Source: CAYVXT01 sp964455485
Lineage (GTDB): Bacteria; Patescibacteriota; Minisyncoccia; Phycocordibacterales; WO2-35-19
Assembly (NCBI GenBank): GCA_964455485.1
Contig: CAYVXT010000011.1
Span: forward strand, 1-21,829
DNA: 21,829 nucleotides
Direction of reading: 5' to 3'
Shown here one piece after another: positions 1 through 6,820 of the stretch; position 1 is the stretch's first letter; each line of letters opens with the position of its first letter. The position numbers were made by a program, and so were the translations under genes. A model generated the notes under the pieces. That model was not told the DNA's origin and searched no databases. It saw only the letters and a list, made by a program, of their open reading frames with translations.

Positions 1-401
1 CCAGATACTGTCTCAAAACGTTTTTGCCGTTTTGGTTAGAATATGCCCTCAAAAAGAATGGTATTTCACTGTCGAGTAGAGTACAACCGAAATCGTACAC
101 ATCAAACCCCTCCCATCTATTCTACGCAGTCTAAGAACATATTCAATATCAAGCTATAGTAAAGCTTCTAGGGTCTTTTCGTCTAACTGCACTTAACCGG
201 CATCTTCACCGGTATTGTATTTTCACCGAGCGAGTCCCCGAGACAGTTCCCCAGTCGTTACACCATTCGTGCGCGTCTGAACTTCATTTGAGTTTGACTG
301 TTTTACTCGCGCGAGTAAAACTCTCCTACCCCACATTACTGTAGGCATTAGACTATATCTTCATCAAGATTACCCAATTGTGGAGACGAGCGTCTCCACG
401 A

Positions 402-644
402 CTACTCATCTTTATATTTCTCTTTGAGCACAAGAAGTTTTTCTCGTGCTTCCGCGGTGTTGTTACTTTTCTGAAGAGCATCCAGAACATCGCAATCGAA
501 ATTTGTTCCGTCGATTGGATCTTCTACATGGCTTCCAAGAAAAAATAGTTCAATTGCTCTGCGGACATCTGCGAATTCACGGTTTCTGGTAAGAAACTCG
601 AACTCATCGATTACGCAAGAAATCTGAAACTTTCTACTCAACAC
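402..644 (-). CDS. small intron-located protein, 80 aa, unknown function
   Basis: This lies inside the L1951 intron in the rRNA sense orientation. The start is GTG at 644-642, with AAAGGAG ending 6 nt upstream, one of the better ribosome binding sites in the window. The product is a soluble, charged, probably helical 80-aa protein (positions 25-35 and 60-78 rich in E/R/K) ending in TAG at 404-402. A perfect 9-bp GC-rich hairpin (382-401) follows the stop immediately; it lacks a T-run, so it may be an intron helix rather than a terminator. I do not recognise the family. There is no homing endonuclease motif, so it could be a divergent maturase or simply cargo. Translation from an rRNA intron would need a free intron or a separate transcript. 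A TATAAC-like hexamer (691-686, minus) upstream could provide one. Confidence 0.5.
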   Translation of the reverse strand: MLSRKFQISCVIDEFEFLTRNREFADVRRAIELFFLGSHVEDPIDGTNFDCDVLDALQKSNNTAEAREKLLVLKEKYKDE

Positions 645-698
645 AATGTACTCCTTTCCACAATTGGATAATCTTGAGTCGGCGTGTTATAGCTGTTC

Positions 699-715
699 AT
701 ACAATATAATTGTAT
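699..715. promoter_or_regulatory. 7-bp inverted repeat in divergent intergenic space of the intron
   Basis: ATACAAT-ATA-ATTGTAT is a perfect inverted repeat between the two divergently oriented intron genes. A second one, GTTCA-TTTC-TGAAC, follows at 730-743. Position and symmetry fit an operator, but both could equally be small helices of the intron RNA. Confidence 0.3.
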
Positions 716-841
716 TACCTAGGCTATCTGTTCATTTCTGAACAAGTCGTTACGGGGTTAATTCAGTACTAATTTTTGGAGTCAAGATTGTGCTTGACAT
801 ACTACACATATTGTGATATCTCTTTTAGGAGAGGACCATCT

Positions 842-1010
842 TATGGTTGATCTTACGTTCCACCTGATTAGATTTCTTAAATTCCTTGCCGTTATTTCAG
901 GGCTTGGAATCATTTTTTGTGTAATTGTTCTTCTTTTCGTTACCCTTTTCGTGATTCTTCCGGATAGGGCGAGAGAAAGACAACTGCACAGGGAACGGGG
1001 GCTCAAATGA
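842..1010 (+). CDS. small single-pass membrane protein, antisense to the 23S intron
   Basis: The start chosen is ATG 842, preceded by AGGAGAGG (827-834) at good spacing; an in-frame ATG at 813 has no such site. The product is about 55 aa: a short N-terminus, a long hydrophobic segment (roughly residues 12-40, rich in I/V/L/F) and a basic tail (RARERQLHRERGLK). This suggests an inner-membrane protein with a cytoplasmic basic end. The TGA stop lies inside the stem-loop of a rho-independent terminator, the same compact ending seen in the plus-strand gene at 5851-6204. It lies opposite to rRNA transcription and inside a 19-bp inverted repeat. A TTGACA at 794-799 is present, but the fitting -10 would leave almost no leader, so the promoter is unclear. 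Family not recognised. Confidence 0.55.
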
Positions 1011-1022
1011 GCCTCCTTTTTC
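997..1022 (+). terminator. rho-independent terminator overlapping the stop codon
   Basis: GGGGGCTCA-AA-TGAGCCTCC forms a 9-bp stem followed by six T. The TGA stop of the gene 842-1010 forms the first bases of the 3' arm. Confidence 0.75.
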
Positions 1023-1163
1023 ATTTTCCAAAAATTAGTACTGAACAACTTCCCACGGTATTACCCTCCTTTTCAAGGATCGGGCTTCACCGTTATAAGC
1101 CGAATTTTTTCCAGACATCACTGTCTGGACTGGCAATTCAATTACCAGACAAGGAATTTCGCT

Positions 1164-1394
1164 CAACTATTCCTTCAAGTTGGACTCTATCTTACTCCTT
1201 CCCAATTTAAGGGATTCGGAGCCATGGTGTTGGTGCGCTTGTTAACCATGTTTGGACTAGCAACGCATTACTGCATTGCAGGTAGCTTCTTTTTTGTGTA
1301 ACTAAACTTTTTAACTATCTCTTACTCTTATGTCTAAACCATTTATCTTTATAACTGTCCCAGTCCTTTTGATTTCCTCTTTGAGAAAACCAAA
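1164..1394 (-). other. short intron at 23S site L1931, probably group I
   Basis: On the minus strand the exon TCCTAAGGT ends at 1395 and AGCGAAATTCC resumes at 1163. Together they restore the universally conserved TCCTAAGGTAGCGAAATTCC of domain IV, placing the insertion after E. coli U1931, a known group I intron site. The 231-nt insert follows a U and ends in G, and contains AAGATAGAGTCC (1193-1182), a near match to the group I S/P7 strand, followed by a P9-like hairpin. It has no ORF. I could not assign P3-P6 or a convincing P7 5' strand, so the subgroup is open and splicing competence is inferred from exon restoration. Confidence 0.75.
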
Positions 1395-1482
1395 ACCTTA
1401 GGACAATTATAGTTATTGCCGACATTCACCAGGGCTTACAATAGTCAGCATACATCAAACTGAACACGAAATTACATTCGTG

Positions 1483-1562
1483 AGTTAAAAAGTTTGAAAG
1501 TAATAAAGTTTGAAAGTAAATTCAAAACTTTTTAACTTGCGCCTTTCTAACTTTGAACTTTC
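1483..1562. repeat. AT-rich palindromic expansion within 23S helix 68 region
   Basis: Where E. coli has the tip of helix 68, this gene carries an AT-rich block built from repeated AGTTTGAAAGT and its complement AACTTTTTAACTT. It folds into a long hairpin. A 13-nt core, AACTTGCGCCTTT (1534-1546), recurs inverted at 3552-3564 in another 23S expansion. It resembles intervening sequences of fragmented 23S genes more than a conserved rRNA element. Confidence 0.75.
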
Positions 1563-2251
1563 CTGTTCACTTATGATGCATACCGCCATTGTTTGACCTT
1601 CTGGCATTGGTCAGGTGTCACCCCCTATACATCCTCTTACGAGTTCGCAGGGAGCTGTGTTTTTGATAAACAGTCGCCAGGGATTCTTTAGCTGCGGCCT
1701 CTCTTGCGAGAGGCAGGCCTTATACCGAAGGTACGGCCGATTTTTTGCCGAGTTCCTTGGGGACATCTCACTCGTTCGCCTTGGTCTTCTCGACCTGACT
1801 ACCTGTGTCGGTTTACGGTACGGTCTGTTCTTATCTAATCTTAGAAGTTTTTCTTGGAAGCGCGCTTTGCAAACTCTCCAGAACCGAAGTCCCAGATTGC
1901 CATACTCCTTGAGTTTCTGATTTAACAGAACCGCGCGGATTTTCCTACGCGATACTCTGAGAGCACAGACATCAAATCCAATAATGTGCTTTGCATACTG
2001 CACTCCGTCGCTCCATCGAAATAAAAACAGGTCACGGAATATTAACTGTGTGTCCATCGGGTTCGACTTTCGTCATCCCCTTAGGCCCGACTAACCCTTC
2101 CCTGATTGACATCGGAAAGGAAACCTTAGTCTTTCGGCGTGACGCGTTTTCAGCGTCATTGTGGTTACTTGTGCCAACATTCTTACTTCCACACGCTCCA
2201 GCATGGGTCACCCCTTTGCCTTCACTGCAGAGTGGAATATTCTCCTACCGC

Positions 2252-2466
2252 TTGCAAGCTTCACCAAGAATGCAAATTTTAAAATCAAAATTCGCTAAAA
2301 CTTTATCACTCCAACAAGGGAGTGGCGGGAGTGCAGGGATTCGAACCCCACTTTCGGTTTTTTTAAACTGGTTCCATCGCACCAGTGGCAACCGCGTCCT
2401 TCCAATAGACGACACTCCCGCACTTGCGGAAAACAAAAGAACAAAAATTCTTGATGAAGCTTACAA
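2252..2466 (-). other. extended helix 45 of 23S rRNA closed by a 20-bp stem
   Basis: On the minus strand, TTGTAAGCTTCATCAAGAAT (2466-2447) pairs over 20 positions with ATTCTTGGTGAAGCTTGCAA (2271-2252), with only two G-U wobbles. It replaces the short tip of the helix 45 region (about E. coli 1165-1185), just after the thiostrepton-loop domain (GGGGCTAA, then ACCGAA). The enclosed 175 nt contain the tRNA-like gene at 2323-2419 and two small hairpins. Confidence 0.8.
2323..2419 (-). tRNA. tRNA-like gene nested in 23S helix 45, anticodon loop enlarged
   Basis: On the minus strand: acceptor GGGAGTG (2419-2413) pairs fully with CACTCCC (2333-2327), then discriminator G and encoded CCA. U8-C9 are followed by a canonical D arm (GTC-TATTGGAAG-GAC, with A14, G18G19 and A21). 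The T arm has loop TTCGAAT on a 5-bp stem with wobbles. An anticodon stem CGGTT/AACCG and a 4-nt variable loop fit class I. The loop between the anticodon stem arms is 29 nt instead of 7, and contains a hairpin CTGGT/ACCAG. If the 22 nt before TTTAAAA were removed, the loop would be canonical with anticodon UAA (Leu), although tRNA-Leu normally has a long variable arm. A GCC triplet (Gly) is also present after TT. Identity therefore stays open. The acceptor pairing extends 2 bp into flanking GC. The D arm most resembles Gln/Glu/Gly tRNAs. Confidence 0.65.
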
Positions 2467-2534
2467 ACCCTCAGTTTCGGTACATAGCTTAGCCCCGATT
2501 ATCTTCGGCGCAAAGTCTCTGAATGAGTGAGCTG

Positions 2535-2577
<43 letters not shown>

Positions 2578-3156
2578 CATTGTCTCGGAAATTTCACCGC
2601 CTTAAGTGCACTTAGCTATGATTTAGGGACCTTAAATTGAGATCAAGGGCTGTTTCCCTTTTGACGAACGGAGCTTAGCCCCCGCCGTCTAACTGCCACG
2701 CTTTAACTTATAGTATTCGGAGTTTGATAGGTCTAGCGAGCTTTCGCCCTGTCCAGACCTTCCAGTGCTCTACCCCTATAAGGAACGCATGACGCGAACC
2801 CAAAAGCTCTTTCGGAGAAAACCAGCTATTACCAGGTTCGATTAGCTTTTCACTCCTTACCACAGGTCATCCAAAGGAATTGCACGACCAACTGGTTCGG
2901 GCCTCCAGCAACCTTTCGGTTACCTTCACCCTGCCCATGGCAAGCTCACCTGGCTTCGGGTCTAATGTATACGATTTTAAATTCGCGCTATTCACGCTCG
3001 CTTTCACTTTGCCTAACGTGGGTCGACCACTTCGGCAACCGCATACATTAACTCGTTGGCTCATTCTTCAATAGGCACGCCATGACGGACGCAAGCGCCC
3101 GCTCTGACTCCTTGTAGGCATATGGTTTCAGGTCTATTTCACCGCCCTCACCGGGC

Positions 3157-3198
<42 letters not shown>

Positions 3199-3540
3199 TA
3201 GAAATATATTTAGCCTTACCGGTTAGTTCCGGCTGGTTCCCCCGAGCTACTCGTGTCTCGAGGTACTCAAGAACAGAAACAAGAAAGATTATTTGTTTTC
3301 GACTACGGGGCTATTACCCTCTGGGGCGCTTCTTTCCAGAAGCTTCTTCTAACAAATAATTTTTTAACTTTCCTTGTGTAAACACAACGTCTCTGCCTTA
3401 CAACCCCCTTCGCCTTACGGCTCAGGGTTTGGGCTTCTCCGCTTTCGCTCGCCGCTACTTACGGAATAACAATTGTTTTCTTTTCCTCCTGGTACTGAAA
3501 TGTTTTACTTCCCAGGGTGTGCTTGTGCTCCGCACGCAAG

Positions 3541-3620
3541 TCAAAAGTTTTAAAGGCGCAAGTTTGAAAGTTTGGAAATTCCTAACTTTTTAACTTGTTA
3601 ACTTTTTACTTTTAAACTGT
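3541..3620. repeat. AT-rich palindromic expansion near the 23S 5' end
   Basis: In the 5' domain (about E. coli 130-180) the gene carries repeated AAGTTTGAAAGTTT / AACTTTTTAACTTG tracts forming an AT-rich hairpin on top of a GC-rich stem (TGTGCTTG/CAAGCACA region). The core AAAGGCGCAAGTT (3552-3564) is shared, in opposite orientation, with the helix 68 insert at 1534-1546. Confidence 0.75.
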
Positions 3621-3778
3621 GTGCGAAGCACATCCTGTGCAAGCACAGGGGGTTTCCCCATTCGGAAATCTTCGGATTAACGGTTGCTAGGCACCTCCCC
3701 GAAGCTTATCGCAGCCACGCTACGTCCTTCATCGCTATTTCTAGCCAAGGCATCCACCATACGCCCTTGAATTTCCTA

Positions 3779-4228
3779 TTAGGAAATTCAAAAACCACCC
3801 GCGTAAAATCCTTTGATAAACTCAGGATCACGCGGTTTTGCCCCGTGAGAAAAATTTTCATTTTTCTTTTACGGGGTTTTCATCCTGCCTTATGAGACCA
3901 ACCACAACTGGTAGTTCAAAAGGCAGTTATTACCTTGCCCCACTTCCGACAAACAAAGACCCCTCGACGAGCTCCAGGTGAACCCCCAATAAAATCAGGA
4001 GTAAACTCAAAACTCATCAAAAGCGATGTCGTAGTGGAATTAAAATGTCAAAATTCAGTCGTGCTTCCTTTTTCCTATTCTTGCTCCCGGCATCACCTTT
4101 CCAAACTACCTGCAAAAGTGATGTCGAGAAAAGAAAACAGCTCCCTTATGAGAAGCTGGCTCAATCGAAGGCAGAGGGTATCTAACCCTCATAATTCCTT
4201 CAAGTTTTTAGCCTGCTTAACATTGGTA
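3779..4228 (-). other. 23S leader: no gene, three consecutive hairpins
   Basis: Between the promoter and the 23S 5' end there is no 16S, tRNA or convincing CDS. Reading toward the 23S, hairpins occur at 3925-3886 (TGCCTT..AAGGCA), 3876-3841 (CCCCGT/ACGGGG with an inner A/T stem) and 3835-3799 (CCGCGT/ACGCGG plus ATCCT/AGGAT). These are probably processing or antitermination structures. A 28-codon ORF (4192-4106) behind AAGGA is possible but unsupported. Confidence 0.6.
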
Positions 4229-4234
4229 ATGAGA

Positions 4235-4262
4235 AGTATACACGGATAAAAAAACCTGTCAA
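4235..4262 (-). promoter_or_regulatory. strong promoter for the 23S transcript
   Basis: On the minus strand, a perfect TTGACA (4262-4257) is followed after 16 nt by TATACT (4240-4235). Transcription would start near 4228. Its strength fits rRNA, and its presence implies that the 23S is transcribed without an adjacent 16S. Confidence 0.8.
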
Positions 4263-4310
4263 ATGACCATTTTATATAAGGGTGTGAAGAAGCTGTGGAT
4301 GAAAATTGGT

Positions 4311-4344
4311 ACAAAAAATCGCCTATTTTAAGGCGATTTTTTGT
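4311..4344. terminator. bidirectional-looking rho-independent terminator
   Basis: AAAAAATCGCCT-ATTTTA-AGGCGATTTTTT. It lies 20 nt after the stop of the minus-strand channel-like gene and just upstream of the rRNA promoter. Confidence 0.85.
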
Positions 4345-4363
4345 ATGTTTTATCTATACTAAA

Positions 4364-5050
4364 CTACTTTTTGCTTGAAATCTCTTTGCTTACTTTTTCT
4401 ATCACTCTCTGGGCTGCTTCTTGACCACCCAAACCAAATGACAATCCAAGCGCCAAAGATAGTGCTACTACCAATCCAGTAAAGATTGTTTGCACGAAAC
4501 CAACCGCTATACCAAGCTGTGAAAGTGCTACCAAAACTGCAAAAATCCAAATAACCCATCCTGTTACTGTTGCCAAAAATGGTGCAGAAGTAATTTCGGC
4601 AGTCATTGCAGATGAGAGTACAATCTTTCTCATCGCATCACTTACAATACCTGCAGCAATCAATATGAGCACAGCAACTATAACCTGAGGCAAATAATTT
4701 AAGATGTCTCGCAAAAATGCAGTTACTTGAGAAAGGTTCAACACCTCAAAAGCGCCAATCAAGAAAACTAGTATTACGAACCATCTAACCAAACCGCCCA
4801 AAAAAGCACCTGAGTTCAAGTTGATACCGCCGCGGTTTAAGAAACTTTCAACCCCTGCCCTTTTTAGAGCCTCATCTATCTTCAAAACACTTATGATTTG
4901 AGCAACTATCCTTCCAAACAATACACCGATGCCCCAACCTATAAGGACTATGATGATAGCAACGATAAGATTCGGTACAAAGCTTATGACCCCCATCCAT
5001 AAATTTGTAAACGACAGAGACAAAACTTCGCTCCAAGTTCCAATTGCCAT
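4364..5050 (-). CDS. TM-helix repeat membrane protein (small-conductance mechanosensitive channel-like)
   Basis: A 228-aa integral membrane protein. After a short amphipathic N-terminus there are about five hydrophobic segments (roughly residues 22-45, 84-105, 116-138, 158-180, 185-208). Two halves each carry the conserved TM-helix pattern seen in 'conserved TM helix' (PF05552-type) proteins related to MscS. The last helix, ending GLSFGLGGQEAA, resembles the pore-lining glycine/alanine-rich helix of MscS, followed by a short charged tail. The large MscS beta/C-terminal domain is missing, which is normal for this family. The likely role is an osmotic or ion channel in the cytoplasmic membrane, inferred from family. 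The start is ATG 5050; TATAAT lies at 5065-5060 upstream. It is monocistronic and ends at a strong terminator. Confidence 0.8.
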   Translation of the reverse strand: MAIGTWSEVLSLSFTNLWMGVISFVPNLIVAIIIVLIGWGIGVLFGRIVAQIISVLKIDEALKRAGVESFLNRGGINLNSGAFLGGLVRWFVILVFLIGAFEVLNLSQVTAFLRDILNYLPQVIVAVLILIAAGIVSDAMRKIVLSSAMTAEITSAPFLATVTGWVIWIFAVLVALSQLGIAVGFVQTIFTGLVVALSLALGLSFGLGGQEAAQRVIEKVSKEISSKK

Positions 5051-5124
5051 GATATTTAAATTATAAAATGACTAATAATTACACAATGAAATATATACCA
5101 AATAAATACAATGGCAATATACAA

Positions 5125-5133
5125 TGTGGATAA
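5125..5133 (+). promoter_or_regulatory. perfect DnaA-box-like 9-mer
   Basis: TGTGGATAA matches the reverse complement of the DnaA-box consensus TTATCCACA exactly. Another perfect copy is at 12464-12472, a near match at 4293-4301, and a cluster at 9989-10034, all in the same orientation. Confidence 0.4.
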
Positions 5134-5148
5134 TGAAAAATAGCGAAA

Positions 5149-5766
5149 TTATATTCCTAACCTATCTATGATCTTTTCATGAGGATAGTCGAGTATGTCT
5201 CTTACGAGTTTATCAAATACTGAATTGCGATAAACGAATTCTGAGGTTTCAAAAACTGAATAACGAATTTCCTTACCTATAGTTGCCTCTATTCCTTTAA
5301 CAATATTTTCGAGCATCCCATGTTTTATATTGTCCCCCACGACAAGCAAATCAACTCTTGCCTCTTCATATTTTATAAATATACCTGAAATTATTAGGAG
5401 TTGTATTTTCCCAGCACGAGATATTTTTTCGATGATATCTTTATGTTTAAACGGATTTATATTTGCAAGGAAAGAAGTGAGCGCTTCAAGATACGGAAAC
5501 TTAGGGTCAAGCACCCAACCACTAACTCTTTTTTTTGCTGTCACAATGGTCCTATCTTGTTGTTTTTTATATTCTTTTATATAAGACTTATGTTTTACAA
5601 ATCCAACTTTTTCCAAGTTTGAAATTTCACTCCGTGCAGCACCTTGGCTAACTTTAGTTCTTTCTGCTACCTGTAAAATATCAAAAGCAGTTTCAGGGTT
5701 CATTAAAAAAAGTTTAATTATTTTTACTTTTGCCGAGCTGCCAAAAAGTGTTTCAAGTACGTCCAT
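5149..5766 (-). CDS. winged-helix DNA-binding protein with nucleotidyltransferase-like domain
   Basis: A 205-aa soluble protein. Residues about 1-75 form a winged helix of ArsR/MarR type: helix KVKIIKLFLMNPE, recognition region KVSQGAARSEISNLEKVGFV, then a basic wing (KHKSYIKEYKKQQ). The second half (about 110-200) resembles a degenerate nucleotidyltransferase fold, with GKIQLLIISGIF and then ARVDLLVVGD in the place of the GSxxxxxxxxxSDxDL pattern. The first catalytic motif is poorly kept, so catalysis is doubtful. This two-domain layout recurs in Patescibacteria as a putative transcriptional regulator. The gene stands alone between a minus-strand membrane gene and a divergent plus-strand island. 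Its target is not deducible. Confidence 0.7.
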   Translation of the reverse strand: MDVLETLFGSSAKVKIIKLFLMNPETAFDILQVAERTKVSQGAARSEISNLEKVGFVKHKSYIKEYKKQQDRTIVTAKKRVSGWVLDPKFPYLEALTSFLANINPFKHKDIIEKISRAGKIQLLIISGIFIKYEEARVDLLVVGDNIKHGMLENIVKGIEATIGKEIRYSVFETSEFVYRNSVFDKLVRDILDYPHEKIIDRLGI

Positions 5767-5850
5767 AAGAATGATATTCTACCAACAGTCATTACTTTTT
5801 CCAAACCATTGATTTATATATTAAAAGTGTTATATTTTTTTTGGAGGGAT

Positions 5851-6204
5851 ATGATAGAACACCCTAGAACTGAACCAGCTGTGAATGTGATGGTCATTCT
5901 TTTCGCGGTGTTAGTAGTTTTTTTACTAGCATACGATATAATCGACAGTTGCTGTCTGACCTTTGGAGAACCAAAGGCAGTGACAGTGGAGTCGTACCAC
6001 AACGACTACACGCAACTCGTCTTCGGCGACGAAGATATTTGCACGATCCGGTTCGTGCTAAACACCGATGAGATGTACGATCACCGCTCGGAAGAATTCT
6101 GCAATAGAATCAAGCCGGGCGACAAACTCGTCGCTGTGTCGGCCTTAACCAGGTTGACACAAAAAAGAATCTGGAAACTCAAAGACCCTCGAGACCCGCA
6201 CTAA
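5851..6204 (+). CDS. membrane-anchored small protein, 117 aa, unknown function
   Basis: The start chosen is ATG 5851, because GGAGG (5843-5847) lies just upstream; an in-frame TTG at 5809 has no ribosome binding site. Layout: a short N-terminus (MIEHPRTEPA), one TM helix (about residues 11-31), then an approximately 80-residue soluble domain with mixed beta-like segments (VTVESYHNDYTQLVF, CTIRFVL, KPGDKLVAVSAL), probably a small beta-barrel/OB-like fold. I do not recognise the family. Base composition is clearly more GC-rich than the flanking minus-strand genes, with GAC, CTC and GGC codons frequent, as in the next two genes. The TAA stop lies in the loop of a 9-bp GC terminator hairpin. Confidence 0.65.
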   Translation: MIEHPRTEPAVNVMVILFAVLVVFLLAYDIIDSCCLTFGEPKAVTVESYHNDYTQLVFGDEDICTIRFVLNTDEMYDHRSEEFCNRIKPGDKLVAVSALTRLTQKRIWKLKDPRDPH

Positions 6205-6213
6205 GCGGGTCTC
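6191..6213 (+). terminator. hairpin terminator enclosing the stop codon
   Basis: GAGACCCGC-ACTAA-GCGGGTCTC is a perfect 9-bp stem with TAA in the loop. The following T-run is poor (TTCAATTT), so termination may be partial. Confidence 0.6.
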
Positions 6214-6219
6214 TTCAAT

Positions 6220-6248
6220 TTGCATTTTCTATAACAATATTATATAAT
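6220..6248 (+). promoter_or_regulatory. sigma70-type promoter for the DUF218 gene
   Basis: TTGCAT (6220-6225), a 17-nt spacer, then a perfect TATAAT (6243-6248). The downstream gene starts 23 nt later behind a full Shine-Dalgarno site. Confidence 0.75.
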
Positions 6249-6271
6249 ATTATACGGAAGGAGGACTAGAT

Positions 6272-6820
6272 TTGGCCTTTTTTGTAGCCTACGCTTATGA
6301 CTGGCTTCCTGATGGTAAGCCTCGTACAGGAGTCCCTTGGCACCAACTTGGGACGATGCACCGGCTCAATGTTTTGATTTCCATTTACAATAAGCGAAAA
6401 AACAAGGAGCCGATCATTCACGATCGTTTTGTTTTAACCGCTGGGCGCCCCCATGAATCTTCAGCAGACCAGGAGACGATGGGCGCTCAGATGGAGAAGT
6501 ATTTGCGCTCAGAAAGAGTCCATCCGACCTCCCTCGGAATAAGAGGAGAAGTTTGGGGAACCTATGCGGAAACGTTGGCAGCAATAGAACGAATTGAATC
6601 TATTTCTGAACGACACTGGATTCACCATCCAGAAGTTTATGTGTGCACCAACTTGGGACACATGCCCCGCGTCTGGCTCTGCTGGTTTTTTCTTGCCAGT
6701 TGGAAATGGTGTGTCCATTACAAAGTGGCATGGGAGCAATCCTTCACACCGCAGGAGTGGTTGCAGGAGACCGGAAAGTTCGTTGTGTACTTTTTCAAAT
6801 TTCTTTTCAGGAGGTGGTGA
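6272..6820 (+). CDS. DUF218 (YdcF/SanA/ElyC-like) family protein
   Basis: A 182-aa protein. The start is TTG 6272, supported by GGAAGGAGG (6256-6264) 7 nt upstream and a promoter at 6220-6248. The core matches the DUF218 pattern: FVLTAGRPHESSADQ, then a stretch QMEKYLRSERVHPTSLGI, then RGEVWGTYAETLAAI in the place of the family's E..S.NTYENA motif, and a later strand PEVYVCTNLGHMPR. Family members are inner-membrane or periplasmic proteins linked to envelope integrity, with no settled reaction. A hydrophobic aromatic stretch (about residues 138-150) and a basic C-terminus (FFKFLFRRW) suggest membrane association. It is followed without a gap by a 49-aa TM gene whose Shine-Dalgarno site lies in the end of this one, so the two are probably co-translated. 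GC-rich relative to flanks. Confidence 0.72.
   Translation: MAFFVAYAYDWLPDGKPRTGVPWHQLGTMHRLNVLISIYNKRKNKEPIIHDRFVLTAGRPHESSADQETMGAQMEKYLRSERVHPTSLGIRGEVWGTYAETLAAIERIESISERHWIHHPEVYVCTNLGHMPRVWLCWFFLASWKWCVHYKVAWEQSFTPQEWLQETGKFVVYFFKFLFRRW

Larger units (their letters stand above)
762..1045. repeat. 19-bp perfect inverted repeat flanking the antisense intron gene
   Basis: TTCAGTACTAATTTTTGGA at 762-780 is repeated as its exact reverse complement at 1027-1045. The interval contains the plus-strand gene 842-1010 and its terminator and nothing else obvious. In the intron RNA the two arms would form a long helix closing a loop that contains the antisense gene. At the DNA level they resemble terminal inverted repeats of a small cassette. 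Confidence 0.8.
285..1143 (-). other. group I intron at 23S site L1951, ORF-containing
   Basis: On the minus strand the exon reads GTCTGGT (ending at 1144) and resumes as AAGTTCAGAC (from 284). Joining them restores the E. coli-like GTCGGGT/AAGTTCCGAC hairpin, which fixes the insertion after E. coli U1951. The boundaries obey group I rules: the exon ends in U, paired as U-G in a P1 formed by exon CTGGT and intron GCCAG, and the intron ends in G (285). A P2-like hairpin (CCAGACA/TGTCTGG) follows P1. Near the 3' end, AAGATATAGTC (361-351) matches the conserved S/P7 strand of group I introns. A 10-bp hairpin at 299-320 is P9-like. The same site is used by the known Coxiella intron L1951. Length is 859 nt. 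Two small genes lie inside, neither with LAGLIDADG, GIY-YIG or HNH motifs that I can see. Confidence 0.88.

Noticed and set aside
794..822. TTGACA plus TATCTC as promoter for the 842-1010 gene
   Set aside because: Transcription would begin inside the Shine-Dalgarno sequence, leaving no usable leader; the -10 is also poor.
1696..1725. GCCTCTCTTGCGAGAGGC in the 23S as another copy of the CCTCTCTT palindrome
   Set aside because: It is a normal rRNA hairpin position and lacks the N5 spacer and the GGTGAGTT end of the element.
2323..2419. Selenocysteine tRNA, suggested by a 9-bp extended acceptor pairing
   Set aside because: The extra 2 bp come from flanking GC and the discriminator; the D stem is 3-4 bp and the variable loop has 4 nt, whereas tRNA-Sec has a 6-bp D stem and a long variable arm.
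1611..2530. Long ORFs (148 and 179 codons) on both strands inside the 23S region
   Set aside because: They lie over conserved rRNA domain II-IV sequence; the products have no protein-like features and one reads through the nested tRNA.
4106..4192. 28-codon leader peptide in the 23S leader behind AAGGA
   Set aside because: Short, no recognisable composition, overlaps a hairpin at its start, and leader peptides are not expected in an rRNA transcript.
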